From Arthrobacter sp. FW305-BF8 (lineage in GTDB: Bacteria > Actinomycetota > Actinomycetes > Actinomycetales > Micrococcaceae): a DNA stretch of 64,000 nt. Positions 63,875 to 64,000 of the stretch are shown one piece after another. The notes beneath the pieces are model-generated. The model did no database searches and was not told the origin of the DNA. It was given only the letters and a program-made list of their open reading frames with translations. The stretch is taken from the NCBI RefSeq assembly GCF_021789315.1, contig NZ_CP084561.1, forward strand, positions 4,526,001 to 4,590,000. Direction: 5' to 3'. Positions within the stretch are counted from its first letter, which is position 1, and each line of letters starts with the position of its first letter. The position numbers and the translations under genes were made by a program.

Positions 63875-64000
63875 ATGCGCGGAATGAGCGCACTGCGCGT
63901 GGCCGCAGTAGCCGCAGGCATCGCCCTGATGGCATCCGGCTGCGGAGCTACCGGCAAGACTGCCGCCGGCCCCTCCACGAGCGGAGCAAGCACCGCACCC
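63875..64000 (+). CDS. Lipoprotein, N-terminal part (probable tricarboxylate-binding protein)
   Basis: 42 codons from ATG 63875 (AGAGGAA upstream); the gene runs out of the window. Signal peptide with lipobox ASGC (cysteine at about 23) and a Gly/Ala/Ser/Thr linker after it, typical of an actinobacterial solute-binding lipoprotein. It is divergent from a CitA/CitB two-component system, an arrangement seen for TctC-type citrate-binding proteins. The assignment is by context only. Confidence 0.6.
   Translation, partial: MRGMSALRVAAVAAGIALMASGCGATGKTAAGPSTSGASTAP

Overview
The window is about 64 kb of very GC-rich DNA with dense, short-spaced genes and strong G/C preference at third codon positions. 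Gene content points to a soil actinobacterium of the Arthrobacter/Pseudarthrobacter type (Micrococcaceae): assimilatory NirBD, many MHS/ACS symporters, FadR-type GntR regulators, an ECF42 sigma/DGPF pair, a sugar ABC importer without its own ATPase, and actinobacterial apionate-type genes. The genus is an inference. I saw no rRNA, tRNA, CRISPR array, insertion sequence or prophage.

Layout. 1-2.2 kb: end of a metallo-beta-lactamase-fold gene facing a DEAD-box helicase, with a 52-bp perfect palindrome between them. 2.9-4.4 kb: CycA-like amino acid permease. 4.6-7.8 kb: nitrite assimilation (unknown small protein, nirB, nirD). 7.9-15.2 kb: methyltransferase, Lrp-type regulator, M20 amidohydrolase and three MFS transporters. 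15.4-21.7 kb: small membrane proteins, a KMO-like flavin monooxygenase, trmB, and an ECF sigma/anti-sigma/lipoprotein unit with two mirrored promoters of identical spacing. 21.8-27.7 kb: fructan/sucrose utilisation (GH32, two ABC permeases, binding lipoprotein, LacI with twin operators). 27.9-32.8 kb: acidic DMP19-like protein, SWIM-SNF2 helicase, small membrane protein.

33-43.1 kb: a catabolic island of unknown substrate. It has a SAF-domain oxidoreductase, FadR-type regulator and MHS symporter, then a frameshifted GAF/PucR regulator followed by iron alcohol dehydrogenase, aldehyde dehydrogenase and a second MHS symporter. 43.2-45.6 kb: a SulP transporter fused to a beta-carbonic anhydrase. 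45.9-53.2 kb: a complete set for D-apionate/L-erythrulose catabolism. It comprises an oxidoisomerase, a TIM-barrel decarboxylase, TpiA-like and RpiB-like tetrose-phosphate isomerases and a DhaK-DhaL kinase, with an ACS transporter and a divergent GntR regulator whose gene is preceded by two near-identical operators 51 bp apart.

53.2-64 kb: a stand-alone sigma region-4 protein, flavodoxin, cupin, pheA, BenE transporter, Rieske membrane protein, an ECF42 sigma with its DGPF partner and recognisable promoter, isochorismatase-like hydrolase, a small adenylate kinase, and a CitA/CitB-type two-component system beside the start of a solute-binding lipoprotein gene.

The most interesting items are the mirrored ECF promoters with a paralogous sigma-4-only gene elsewhere, the apionate-type operon with its operator pair, the one-base frameshift in the PucR regulator, a coding-like remnant after the methyltransferase, and the set of palindromic intergenic hairpins.
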